Shown piece after piece: positions 41,095 through 49,040 of a stretch of 64,000 nt of DNA; the stretch's first letter is position 1; every line of letters starts with the position of its first letter. The stretch comes from Chitinophaga sp. CB10. Its GTDB lineage: Bacteria; Bacteroidota; Bacteroidia; Chitinophagales; Chitinophagaceae. Below the pieces are notes generated by a model. The model searched no databases, was not told the origin of the DNA, and saw only the letters and a list, made by a program, of their open reading frames with translations. The DNA lies in contig MLAV02000002.1 in the NCBI GenBank assembly GCA_001870995.2, positions 248,001-312,000 of the forward strand, read 5' to 3'. Made by a program: the position numbers and the translations under genes.

Positions 41095-43053
41095 CTAGAA
41101 GCGGTGTACGATGCGTTTTAACTGCAGGTTCGTGACCGGCGCTACTACGAGCGGGTACTTTTCAATAGTCACATAGCTGGAATCCAGGCCAAAGCCCCTT
41201 TCTTCGGACAAACTGATCTTTTTCAGGAAGAAGTACATCTTCATGATCATCCTTTCGTACAGTGGCAGGTCGTTGTCGTGGGAAAGGAATTTTTCCATAA
41301 CAATAAACTGGAAGTCCCCTACCACATTGTTCTTACTGAGGGATTCGTAGCGGCTGGTGATATTCACCTCCTTGTTGCGCACCATATCCTCCACCACCAT
41401 ACGGAACATGAGGTTGATACGCTGTTCCACCTTGAATCCCAGGCGGAATTCCACGCGGATCACTTCGTTCGGTATAATGGTTTGCACGGAGTATTCGCTC
41501 AGGTAAGGCTCATCCACTACGTCCACATGCACAAACCAGTAGATATCCGCCCTTTTGGGCTTCTTATTCAGAATGGAATAAATGATCTTATGCTCGATCT
41601 CCTTCGGATTATCGGCGCTGCTCATATATACCAGGTGGGTGGCATATTTCGGGATGGTGGTATCGTTGCTGAGTTCCTGCATGATAGGCAGGTAATCTTC
41701 CAGGCGCACGAATTCCACATAGCGGTTTTTGATCTTCCTGGACTTAAACCATACCATCATTACCAGGAACAGCGCACCTGCCACAATCACCGTTACGTAA
41801 CCGCCATGGGCAAATTTTACGAGGTTGGCGAAAAGGAAGGAGAATTCGATGGTAAAGTAGACGGCGAGATATAATAATATCCACCCGATCCATACCCTTC
41901 GGGTATATAGGTAGAAGGCAAACAGGCAGGAGGTCATCAACATACAGATGGTGATGGACAGGCCGTATGCGGCTTCCATATGGGAGGATTCCTGGAAAAT
42001 CAGTACGATGGCGGCGCAGCCTACAAACAGCATCACGTTGATGCCGGGGATGTACAGCTGTCCTCTCATTTCTGTCGGGTAGTTTACCCGGAGCTTAGGC
42101 CAGAGGTTCAGGCGCATGGCTTCAGAAATGAGTGTAAAGGAGCCGGAAATCAGGGCCTGACTGGCAATAATAGATGCCATTGTGGCGATCAGTACGCCAA
42201 AAATCACGAACCATTCCGGCATGATGGTAAAGAAAGGGTTCTGGTCTTTCGGGATAATCTGACCTTTTTGTGTGAGCAACCAGGCGCCTTGTCCGAGATA
42301 ATTAAGGATGAGGCAGGTTTTCACAAACACCCAGGAAACCCGGATATTACCTTTTCCGCAGTGGCCGAGGTCCGAATACAGCGCTTCCGCCCCTGTGGTA
42401 CAGAGGAATACCGCCCCCAGGATCAGGAACCCTTTAGGGTAGGTAGTCAGCAGTTCGATGGCGTAATGCGGGCTGAAAGCCTTGAAAATACTCAGGTCAT
42501 CGGCGATATGGGTGATCCCGAGGATGCCCAGCATGGAAAACCAGAGCACCATAATGGGGCCGAAGAGCCGGCCGATGGATACTGTACCGAACTGTTGCAT
42601 AATAAACAGCCCGGTGATAATGGCCAGTACTATTTTCACAATGGTAAGCTGGCTGAGATCTTTAAATACCTCGAGGGTGCGTAACCCTTCGATGGCGGAG
42701 GTAACGGTAATAGGCGGCGTGATGATACCATCTGCGAGGAGGGCTGCTCCGCCTATCATCCCGAAGATAACCGTCCATTTGGCGTGTCGTCTGACGAGCG
42801 CATAGAGCGAGAAAATACCACCTTCGCCTTTATTATCGGCCCTGAGGGTCAGGATAACGTATTTGATGGTTGTTTGCAGTGTAAGCGTCCAGATGATACA
42901 GGAAATACCACCTATGACAAGCAGGTCGCTGATAGGATTGCCTCCTACAATGGCCTTAAACACATAGAGCGGAGAGGTTCCGATGTCGCCGTAGATAATT
43001 CCGAGCGCTACGACTAAACCTGCCAGGGAGACCCTGTTAATGTTTATACCCAC
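41095..43053 (-). CDS. kup: Low-affinity potassium transporter Kup
   Basis: The 652-residue KUP/HAK-family K+/H+ symporter has about 12 membrane helices in the first 430 residues and a cytoplasmic C-terminal domain. Signatures are GIIYGDIGTSPLYVFKAIVG, RADNKGEGGIFSLYAL, LLADGIITPPITVTSAIEGL and GAEALYSDLGHCGKGNI. The start is GTG at 43053, directly preceded by an in-frame TAA, so no earlier start exists. It is a single-gene unit between its consensus promoter (43081-43112) and a strong terminator. Confidence 0.96.
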   Translation of the reverse strand: MGININRVSLAGLVVALGIIYGDIGTSPLYVFKAIVGGNPISDLLVIGGISCIIWTLTLQTTIKYVILTLRADNKGEGGIFSLYALVRRHAKWTVIFGMIGGAALLADGIITPPITVTSAIEGLRTLEVFKDLSQLTIVKIVLAIITGLFIMQQFGTVSIGRLFGPIMVLWFSMLGILGITHIADDLSIFKAFSPHYAIELLTTYPKGFLILGAVFLCTTGAEALYSDLGHCGKGNIRVSWVFVKTCLILNYLGQGAWLLTQKGQIIPKDQNPFFTIMPEWFVIFGVLIATMASIIASQALISGSFTLISEAMRLNLWPKLRVNYPTEMRGQLYIPGINVMLFVGCAAIVLIFQESSHMEAAYGLSITICMLMTSCLFAFYLYTRRVWIGWILLYLAVYFTIEFSFLFANLVKFAHGGYVTVIVAGALFLVMMVWFKSRKIKNRYVEFVRLEDYLPIMQELSNDTTIPKYATHLVYMSSADNPKEIEHKIIYSILNKKPKRADIYWFVHVDVVDEPYLSEYSVQTIIPNEVIRVEFRLGFKVEQRINLMFRMVVEDMVRNKEVNITSRYESLSKNNVVGDFQFIVMEKFLSHDNDLPLYERMIMKMYFFLKKISLSEERGFGLDSSYVTIEKYPLVVAPVTNLQLKRIVHRF

Positions 43054-43080
43054 TTAGAAAAAGTTTGTTAAAAAAGCCCC

Positions 43081-43112
43081 CAAAATTATATGTTTTTGGG
43101 AAATGGAGCAAA
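43081..43112 (-). promoter_or_regulatory. Promoter of kup
   Basis: On the minus strand TTTG (43112-43109), a 20-base spacer, then a perfect -7 element TAATTTTG (43088-43081). Transcription would begin about 22 bases before the GTG start. Confidence 0.65.
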
Positions 43113-43192
43113 GGAAAGGAAAAAATGGACTTAAGGTGTCAACCAGGGGGATTGGCGCAGTAAGTGTACAGTGTGTGGAGCTGGTGGAAACT

Positions 43193-43226
43193 AAAAGGTC
43201 CTCCGCTTGTGCTGGAGGACCTTTTT
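43193..43226. terminator. Terminator of the ompA-like gene
   Basis: AAAAGGTCCTCC (43193-43204) pairs perfectly with GGAGGACCTTTT (43214-43225) around a nine-base loop, 30 bases past the ompA-like stop. T runs exist on both strands. Confidence 0.88.
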
Positions 43227-43255
43227 AGCATTATCATTCTTTGGGAGTGTACTGA

Positions 43256-44806
43256 TTAGTTAGCAGGAGCTAAATCAACAGTGTTAGACTCACCAGGAGT
43301 GTTTTGTTTGATGAAGCGACCGCGATCGATACCTTGTTTATCAGCCAGGTAGTCGATAACTGCGTCAACGCGACGGCTGCTCAGATCAACACCACCTTTT
43401 TTGCCTTTAGCACCAGCGTGGCCGGTAACCAGGACGTTGCAAGATGGGTTAGATTTCAGGGTAGCAGCAACGCTAGCGAGGATAGCTTCGTTGTCAGATG
43501 CTACTTTGGTAGAAGAGCCTTTGAAAGAAACTGAAGGCAGAACCAGGCTAGCGCAAGGAGCGGCAGCTGGAGTTTTGCAGCACTCAGGATCTGGGCATTT
43601 ACCAACACCGTCAGCGTCAACTGGCTGGCAGTAAGTAGGAGTGATCAGTTGTTTGTCTTTGTAATCAGGAACGCCATCACCGTCAGTATCTTTAGCAACA
43701 CCGTGAGAATCAACTGGTGCGCCGGCTGGAGTGTTAGGTTCGCGATCGAACTGATCAGTTACGCCATCACCGTCTGCATCAGGCAGAACCGGAGTAGGCA
43801 GTTTCATGTGACGTGGGTTGGACAGCTCGCTGTAAGCGTATTCCAGCGGGTTGATCCACCATAATGGCTGAACTCGTTTGTTAGGATTACCCAGGTTGAA
43901 GTTCAGACGCACGTTAGTGTAAGAGTAGAAATCTTTGGAAGAACCACCAGGACCAGCGTAACCATCGAGGTAAGCGTCAAATGGCATGGTGATTTTTTCT
44001 TCGATACCGATGTTGAAGCGTTTAGAAACTTTGAACGCTACACCAGTACCCAGGTCCAGTGCGTGACGCAGCAGTTGGTTGTCGTCTTTACGGCCAATTG
44101 CGATACGGTTGCCCTGAGAAGGAGCGTTTTGCTCGTATTTTTTGTCCTGTACAGATTTGATGTAATCTTTAATGTCAGAACGTTTACCAGTCAGACGAGC
44201 TGGGTCGTAAACATAACCGTTACCGTTTGCATCCAGCGCATCAACGTCTACGTCAGCCATAACGATAGAGTAACCGGCGAGTACATACCAGTTAGCTTTA
44301 GGTTCAGCTTTGTAGAACATGATGTTGCTCAGGGACATCAGCACGTCCAGGGACAGCTGGTGGTTAGCGGATTTGTAGTTAGGGATGATGTAACCACCAT
44401 TTCTGGCAGCTGTAGCAGCCCAAGGATTAACGCCACCGCCTGATTGAGTAGGACGCAGTTTATAATCCTGACCGTAGTCGAAAGAACCGGTGTACTCAGC
44501 TCTCAGGGAGAAAGTATGACCCAGAGATTTTCTCAGGGAGATACCACCACCGAAACCTGGTCTAGCAGGAACGGTACCATCGATCAAGTGAAGACCTCCG
44601 TGGAAACCAAGCTCCCACATATCCCTTGGTTTAGCAGGGAAGTTGGAAGTGTGGTTCATGAAGTTATTCTGTTGTACCATTTTCTTGCTAGACACTTTGG
44701 ACGAATCCAGTGCATCATAGCCGGTTGGTTGAACCTGTGCAAAACCAGAAGACGCGGCTAATAAACTCACAGCGCCTGCCAGTAAAAAGTACTTTTTGCT
44801 TGCCAT
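43256..44806 (-). CDS. OmpA-family outer-membrane protein with TSP3 repeats
   Basis: The 516-residue protein has a signal peptide (to about residue 23), an eight-strand-type beta barrel (about 60-325), thrombospondin type-3 Ca-binding repeats (DADGDGVTDQFDREP, DTDGDGVPDYKDKQ; about 340-400), a Cys-rich linker (CPDPECC) and a C-terminal OmpA domain (about 415-516). In that domain the usual GHTD reads GHAG (462-465), so the Asp that binds diaminopimelate is missing, while the Arg in LSSRR (479) is kept. It is probably an abundant envelope protein: it has the best promoter in the window and strongly uniform codon use. ATG at 44806. Confidence 0.92.
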   Translation of the reverse strand: MASKKYFLLAGAVSLLAASSGFAQVQPTGYDALDSSKVSSKKMVQQNNFMNHTSNFPAKPRDMWELGFHGGLHLIDGTVPARPGFGGGISLRKSLGHTFSLRAEYTGSFDYGQDYKLRPTQSGGGVNPWAATAARNGGYIIPNYKSANHQLSLDVLMSLSNIMFYKAEPKANWYVLAGYSIVMADVDVDALDANGNGYVYDPARLTGKRSDIKDYIKSVQDKKYEQNAPSQGNRIAIGRKDDNQLLRHALDLGTGVAFKVSKRFNIGIEEKITMPFDAYLDGYAGPGGSSKDFYSYTNVRLNFNLGNPNKRVQPLWWINPLEYAYSELSNPRHMKLPTPVLPDADGDGVTDQFDREPNTPAGAPVDSHGVAKDTDGDGVPDYKDKQLITPTYCQPVDADGVGKCPDPECCKTPAAAPCASLVLPSVSFKGSSTKVASDNEAILASVAATLKSNPSCNVLVTGHAGAKGKKGGVDLSSRRVDAVIDYLADKQGIDRGRFIKQNTPGESNTVDLAPAN

Positions 44807-45119
44807 AATTGTTTTTTATTTAAAAACTGTTAAAAATTTACTAATAACCCGTTTTTTACCAAGCAAAGGTAAAAATCATTAACGAATAATCAAATTTTTC
44901 TTGCAATATTATTTTCATTGATAAGTGCTTAAAAAGCAGTGCGTAAACAAAAGTATTTATATACCTTAAATACGCGTAAGTTAAAGTATTGCAATCCTCG
45001 TGTTAACAAAACCTTTAGCTGCTGTTAAAGGTTTGTTATACTCCCTATACAAATTAAAGGCCAAAATGTTAAAGTTTCACTTTTTAAACCTAGCTTAGCA
45101 AACCTTTTGATTTTAGGCC
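44807..45119. other. 313-base divergent region between ompA-like gene and polyprenyl synthase gene
   Basis: No gene seen. It contains the ompA-like promoter (44864-44894) and a hairpin at 45004-45038 (AACAAA/TTTGTT and CCTTTA/TAAAGG with one bulged A, loop of eight). I do not find a convincing TAnnTTTG promoter for the + strand gene. Confidence 0.55.
44864..44894 (-). promoter_or_regulatory. Promoter of the ompA-like gene (full consensus)
   Basis: On the minus strand TTTG (44894-44891) is followed after exactly 19 bases by TACCTTTG (44871-44864): both elements and the spacer match the Bacteroidota housekeeping consensus without a mismatch. The leader is about 50 bases. Confidence 0.82.
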
Positions 45120-46085
45120 ATGGATGATATTAAACACCTGATAGGTAAGGAATTACAAGATTTTGAACTCAAATTCGCGGAAGCGGTAAAAAGTAATGTA
45201 CCGTTGCTGGACCGCGTCATGCATTATATTGTTAAGCGCAAAGGGAAGCAAATGCGTCCCATGTTCGTGTTACTTTCAGCCCGGCTGTTTGCCGACAACC
45301 TGTCAGAAAGCACCTACAGGGCAGCTGCATTTGTTGAACTACTCCATACCGCCACCCTCGTACACGACGATGTCGTGGATGACGCCAATGAACGCCGCGG
45401 GTTTTTCTCCATCAATGCACTTTGGAAAAATAAAATTGCGGTCCTGGTAGGCGACTACCTCCTCGCAAAGGGTTTATCTCTCTCCCTCAACAACAACGAA
45501 TTCAGAGCTTTAAAGATCATTTCCGACGCTGTACAGGCCATGAGCGAAGGGGAGCTGCTGCAAATAGAGAAAACCAGGAAACTCAATATCAAAGAGGATA
45601 TATATTTTGAAATCATCCGCCGCAAAACGGCCTCACTTCTCGCATCTGCATGCGCTGCCGGCGCCTGGAGCGCTACCAACGATGACACAACAACTGAACA
45701 AATGAGGTTGTTCGGTGAAAAAGTAGGAATTGCCTTTCAAATTAAAGATGACCTCTTCGATTACGGCACCGCAAAAATCGGAAAACCAACAGGGATCGAC
45801 ATCCGCGAGAAAAAAATGACCCTCCCCCTCATCTATACCCTCGAACATGCCAGCCCCGAGGTGAGAAAAAGAATTATCTATATAGTAAAAAATCAAAATA
45901 CGAATAAGGAGAAAGTAGAGGAAGTTATCCAACTCGTCAAAGCTTCCGGCGGAATCGAATACACCCAGCAAAAAATGTTTCAGTACCGCGACGAGGCCCT
46001 CGCCATTCTGCGGCAATTCCCCGAAACGGCTATCAGAAACGGCCTCGAATCCATGGTCCGGTACACCACCGACCGCACTTTCTAA
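45120..46085 (+). CDS. ispB: Trans-polyprenyl diphosphate synthase (menaquinone side chain type)
   Basis: The 321-residue all-trans prenyl synthase shows both Asp-rich motifs: LVHDDVVDDANERRGFFS (first DDxxD) and FQIKDDLFDYGTAKIGKPTG (second), plus KGKQMRPMFVLLSARLF and the chain-length region before the first motif. It condenses isopentenyl diphosphate onto an allylic primer; in this organism the product most likely becomes the menaquinone tail, in line with the mqn genes. Chain length cannot be read confidently. ATG at 45120. Confidence 0.92.
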   Translation: MDDIKHLIGKELQDFELKFAEAVKSNVPLLDRVMHYIVKRKGKQMRPMFVLLSARLFADNLSESTYRAAAFVELLHTATLVHDDVVDDANERRGFFSINALWKNKIAVLVGDYLLAKGLSLSLNNNEFRALKIISDAVQAMSEGELLQIEKTRKLNIKEDIYFEIIRRKTASLLASACAAGAWSATNDDTTTEQMRLFGEKVGIAFQIKDDLFDYGTAKIGKPTGIDIREKKMTLPLIYTLEHASPEVRKRIIYIVKNQNTNKEKVEEVIQLVKASGGIEYTQQKMFQYRDEALAILRQFPETAIRNGLESMVRYTTDRTF

Positions 46086-46186
46086 AAAGAAATTCGAAAA
46101 TGTAAAATTTTAAATGTAAAATGCAATGACCGCTTAAGCTGACGCTCAAAGCCAACATAATGGTAAAAGAATCCTGAACATATATA

Positions 46187-47884
46187 ATGCAAAAACGCTG
46201 GACAGTAAAAGCTTATCAACCAAATCAGGAACATCTGCTGCAATCATCCCTCCGCATACATCCCCTGCTATGCCGGTTGCTGGTGCAACGGAACGTTCAT
46301 ACCTATGAGGCTGCCCGGCTGTTTTTCAGACCTACACTGAAAGACCTGCACGACCCCTGGCTCATGAAAGATATGGATAAGGCCATCGCACGCATTGAGC
46401 TGGCCTTCTTCCGTAATGAAAAAATACTCGTCTATGGCGACTATGACGTGGACGGCACCACCGCCGTAGCCACCGTGTACGACTTCCTCCGGCAGCTCTA
46501 CAGCCATATTGAGTATTATATTCCTCACCGCTACCGGGAAGGCTATGGCATCTCCGCACAGGGTATAGAATACGCCAAAGCCAATGATTTCAGCCTCATC
46601 ATTGCCCTGGATTGCGGCATCAAATCCGTCGAACTCATTACCGCCGCCAAAGAAGCGGGGATTGAATTCATCATCTGCGATCACCACCTGCCGGACGCCG
46701 TGCTGCCGCCGGCAGTAGCCATACTCAATCCCAAACAGTACGATTGCCCTTATCCCTACAAGGAACTGAGCGGCTGCGGCATCGGGTATAAACTGGTGAG
46801 CGCCATCGCATTGAAACGCGGCCTGCCGGAAAGCGCCGCCAATAAGTACCTCGACCTGGTGGCCACCAGCATCGCTGCGGACATAGTGCCGATGACGGGA
46901 GAAAACCGCATCCTCGCTTTCCACGGTTTGAAAAAAGTGAACGATAACCCCTTACCGGGTATCAAAGCACTGATTCAACTGAACGCCCAAAAAGAACAAC
47001 TCACCATCTCCAACCTCGTTTTCGCAATCGCGCCTCGGGTCAACGCCGCCGGCAGGATGGACGATGCCCGCAAAGCCGTGAATCTATTCATTGAGGACGA
47101 TCCGGAAAAAGCCAGGCTGATTGCCGAAGCCCTGCATGCGGACAACTTTGACCGCAAGGAAATCGATAGCACCATCACCCAGGAAGCAATTACCCTCCTG
47201 CAAAACGACGCGTCCATGGCAGCCCGGAAATCCACGGTACTGTACCAGGCGCACTGGCATAAGGGAGTCGTAGGGATCGTCGCTTCCCGGTTGATAGACA
47301 AGTTCTATTATCGCCCCACCGTTATCCTCACCCAATCCAACGATATGGTGGCCGGCTCCGCAAGGTCCGTCATGGGTTTTAACGTCTATGAAGCCGTACA
47401 TAAATGCAAGGACCTGCTGGAAAATTACGGCGGGCATTTTTATGCTGCCGGCATGACGCTGCGCCCGGAAAATGTGAAAGCCTTCCAGGAAAAATTCGAG
47501 GAAGTGGTGGCCAGTACCATCACGGCCGATATGCTCGTCCCGGAGATCGTCATCGATACGGAAATACTTTTCAGCGATATCACGCCCGCATTCTATAATA
47601 TACTCAAGCAATTTGAACCACTGGGGCCGGAAAACCTCCGTCCTGTATTCCTCGCCAGGAACCTTCTCGACACCGGCTTTTCCAGGGTAGTGAAGGAAGA
47701 ACACATCAAGTTCTCCGTAAGGCAAGGCAATAGCGGCCAAACCATGTCCGGCATCGGCTTTTACATGGCCGATAAATTTGACCTCGTCAGCAGCAAGAAG
47801 CCCTTCGACATGGCGTTTACGCTGGAAGAAAACGAGTGGAACGGACAAACCACCCTGCAGCTAAAAGTAATCGACATCAGATAG
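46187..47884 (+). CDS. recJ: Single-stranded-DNA-specific exonuclease RecJ
   Basis: The 565-residue DHH-family 5'-3' exonuclease has the metal motifs YGDYDVDGTTAVATVYDFL, IALDCGIKSVE and FIICDHHLPDAV (the DHH), then the DHHA1 domain with HKGVVGIVASRLIDKF and GHFYAAGMTLRPENV, and the C-terminal OB region. RecJ acts in RecF-pathway and mismatch repair. ATG at 46187, 101 bases after the prenyl synthase gene. Length and motif order are normal. Confidence 0.96.
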   Translation: MQKRWTVKAYQPNQEHLLQSSLRIHPLLCRLLVQRNVHTYEAARLFFRPTLKDLHDPWLMKDMDKAIARIELAFFRNEKILVYGDYDVDGTTAVATVYDFLRQLYSHIEYYIPHRYREGYGISAQGIEYAKANDFSLIIALDCGIKSVELITAAKEAGIEFIICDHHLPDAVLPPAVAILNPKQYDCPYPYKELSGCGIGYKLVSAIALKRGLPESAANKYLDLVATSIAADIVPMTGENRILAFHGLKKVNDNPLPGIKALIQLNAQKEQLTISNLVFAIAPRVNAAGRMDDARKAVNLFIEDDPEKARLIAEALHADNFDRKEIDSTITQEAITLLQNDASMAARKSTVLYQAHWHKGVVGIVASRLIDKFYYRPTVILTQSNDMVAGSARSVMGFNVYEAVHKCKDLLENYGGHFYAAGMTLRPENVKAFQEKFEEVVASTITADMLVPEIVIDTEILFSDITPAFYNILKQFEPLGPENLRPVFLARNLLDTGFSRVVKEEHIKFSVRQGNSGQTMSGIGFYMADKFDLVSSKKPFDMAFTLEENEWNGQTTLQLKVIDIR

Positions 47885-47908
47885 AAAAGCGCCCTGTAAA
47901 AGGGCGCT
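47885..47908 (-). terminator. Terminator of the lipoprotein esterase gene
   Basis: AGCGCCC (47888-47894) pairs with GGGCGCT (47902-47908); on the minus strand TTTTCT follows. On the + strand, after recJ, the same hairpin has no T run. Confidence 0.7.
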
Positions 47909-47943
47909 GCAATGGTTTATTGATATGGTAAAGAGATACCAGG

Positions 47944-48702
47944 TTATTGCCGGCGCTGATTCAGCATCCAGGCATATAATTCCGCAGCGGCATAGGCTCT
48001 AGTCCAGGCGTCATGGCCGCCGGTAGGGTACTCCGTATATTTAATATTCCCACCCAGATCCTGTAAGGCTTTTACCGGTACCCTGGAACCGCTCACATTC
48101 ACAGTAGGATCATCCGCACAATGGAAAGCCCATATCGGCAAGGATTTCACCGCAGGCACCAGGTTCGCGTACCCGGTACCGCAAATGGGCGCCGCCGCCG
48201 CAAAATTTTTAGGATAGGCGCAAATCCAGTCCCAGGTGGCAATGCCGCCCATACTCAATCCCGTTAGGATCACCCGGTTTGAATCCACATGGTACCTGGC
48301 CACCATTTCCTTGTAGAATTTTTGCAGCACCTCCCGGTTCCACCAGGTACTGTTGCATTGCGGCGCCACCATCACAAAGGGTTTCCCCTTTATCACCCGC
48401 GGCAGCGCTACATTTTTGAGTATCTCCACATTGGTGCCAATCTCCCCTACTCCATGGAGGAAAATAATCAGCGGCCACCGGTAATCCTTTTTGGTGTTGT
48501 ATTCATCCGGGATATACAGGAGGTAATCGCTGATATTGCCGCCGGTATTCACCTTCTGAGCGGTAGTGCCAACGGGCTGCGGATCAAACACTTCCTCTGC
48601 CGGTTTGGAAGGTTTGGATACTTCTTTCTTTGAGCAGGAAAACAGGGCTATGGACAATAGCGCCAAGACATGGCATAAATTTTTAATTGTTCTTTTTTTC
48701 AT
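47944..48702 (-). CDS. Lipoprotein alpha/beta-hydrolase (esterase type)
   Basis: The 252-residue protein has a lipoprotein signal peptide (lipobox LFSC, Cys23), a short linker, and an alpha/beta-hydrolase domain with oxyanion region FLHGVGEIG, the nucleophile elbow GLSMGG (Ser150), Asp in HCADDPTV, and His in TGGHDAWTRAY. This resembles the exported esterases/phospholipase-like enzymes (feruloyl or acetyl xylan esterase, PHB depolymerase group). The substrate is unknown. A very strong palindromic hairpin sits 21 bases upstream of its ATG. Confidence 0.85.
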   Translation of the reverse strand: MKKRTIKNLCHVLALLSIALFSCSKKEVSKPSKPAEEVFDPQPVGTTAQKVNTGGNISDYLLYIPDEYNTKKDYRWPLIIFLHGVGEIGTNVEILKNVALPRVIKGKPFVMVAPQCNSTWWNREVLQKFYKEMVARYHVDSNRVILTGLSMGGIATWDWICAYPKNFAAAAPICGTGYANLVPAVKSLPIWAFHCADDPTVNVSGSRVPVKALQDLGGNIKYTEYPTGGHDAWTRAYAAAELYAWMLNQRRQ

Positions 48703-48718
48703 ATAACAGCTACAAATG

Positions 48719-48744
48719 AAAAGGTCCCGGCAATTGCCGGGACC
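48719..48744 (-). terminator. Perfect 22-base palindromic hairpin with T tract
   Basis: GGTCCCGGCAATTGCCGGGACC (22 bases, given as arms GGTCCCGGCAA and TTGCCGGGACC) spans 48723-48744. On the minus strand it is followed by TTTTC. It ends 21 bases before the esterase ATG, so it terminates some transcript coming from the htpG side or acts in the esterase leader. Confidence 0.7.
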
Positions 48745-48978
48745 AGGTTTTACAATATTTTCCTGCGGTCCTAATTACCCGCAGCAGGGTTTGCAAATAA
48801 AGAAAATAAACGCAGGCGGCGCTGTTTTATTTCATGCAGCGGAGGGCATATATTAGGATTGTTAATAAGAGGTAAATATTATGCATACCTTCTAAGTTCA
48901 TTCGCAGCAAAATAAAATTCGTTTATTCGTTAGCGTTAGTCATAATTTTTTTTTTGAAGCGCCGTGCACGCCTGCCAT

Positions 48979-49017
48979 AAAAAAGGCGGGGAACAAGCGC
49001 ATCGCTTATTCCCCGCC
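48979..49017 (-). terminator. Terminator of htpG
   Basis: GGCGGGGAA (48985-48993) pairs with TTCCCCGCC (49009-49017), then after one mismatch AAGCG pairs with CGCTT over loop CAT. On the minus strand a run of six T residues follows. Confidence 0.92.
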
Positions 49018-49040
49018 GGAAAAATATAGACTAATACTTA

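Larger units (their letters stand above)
48703..49040. other. 338-base intergenic region between the esterase gene and htpG
   Basis: Two separate terminator-like hairpins on the minus strand (48979-49017 after htpG, and 48719-48744 before the esterase gene) bracket about 230 bases with no annotated gene, implying a small transcript. A 24-codon open frame with a hydrophobic core lies at 48827-48901 on the minus strand. It is unsupported by any family. Confidence 0.5.
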
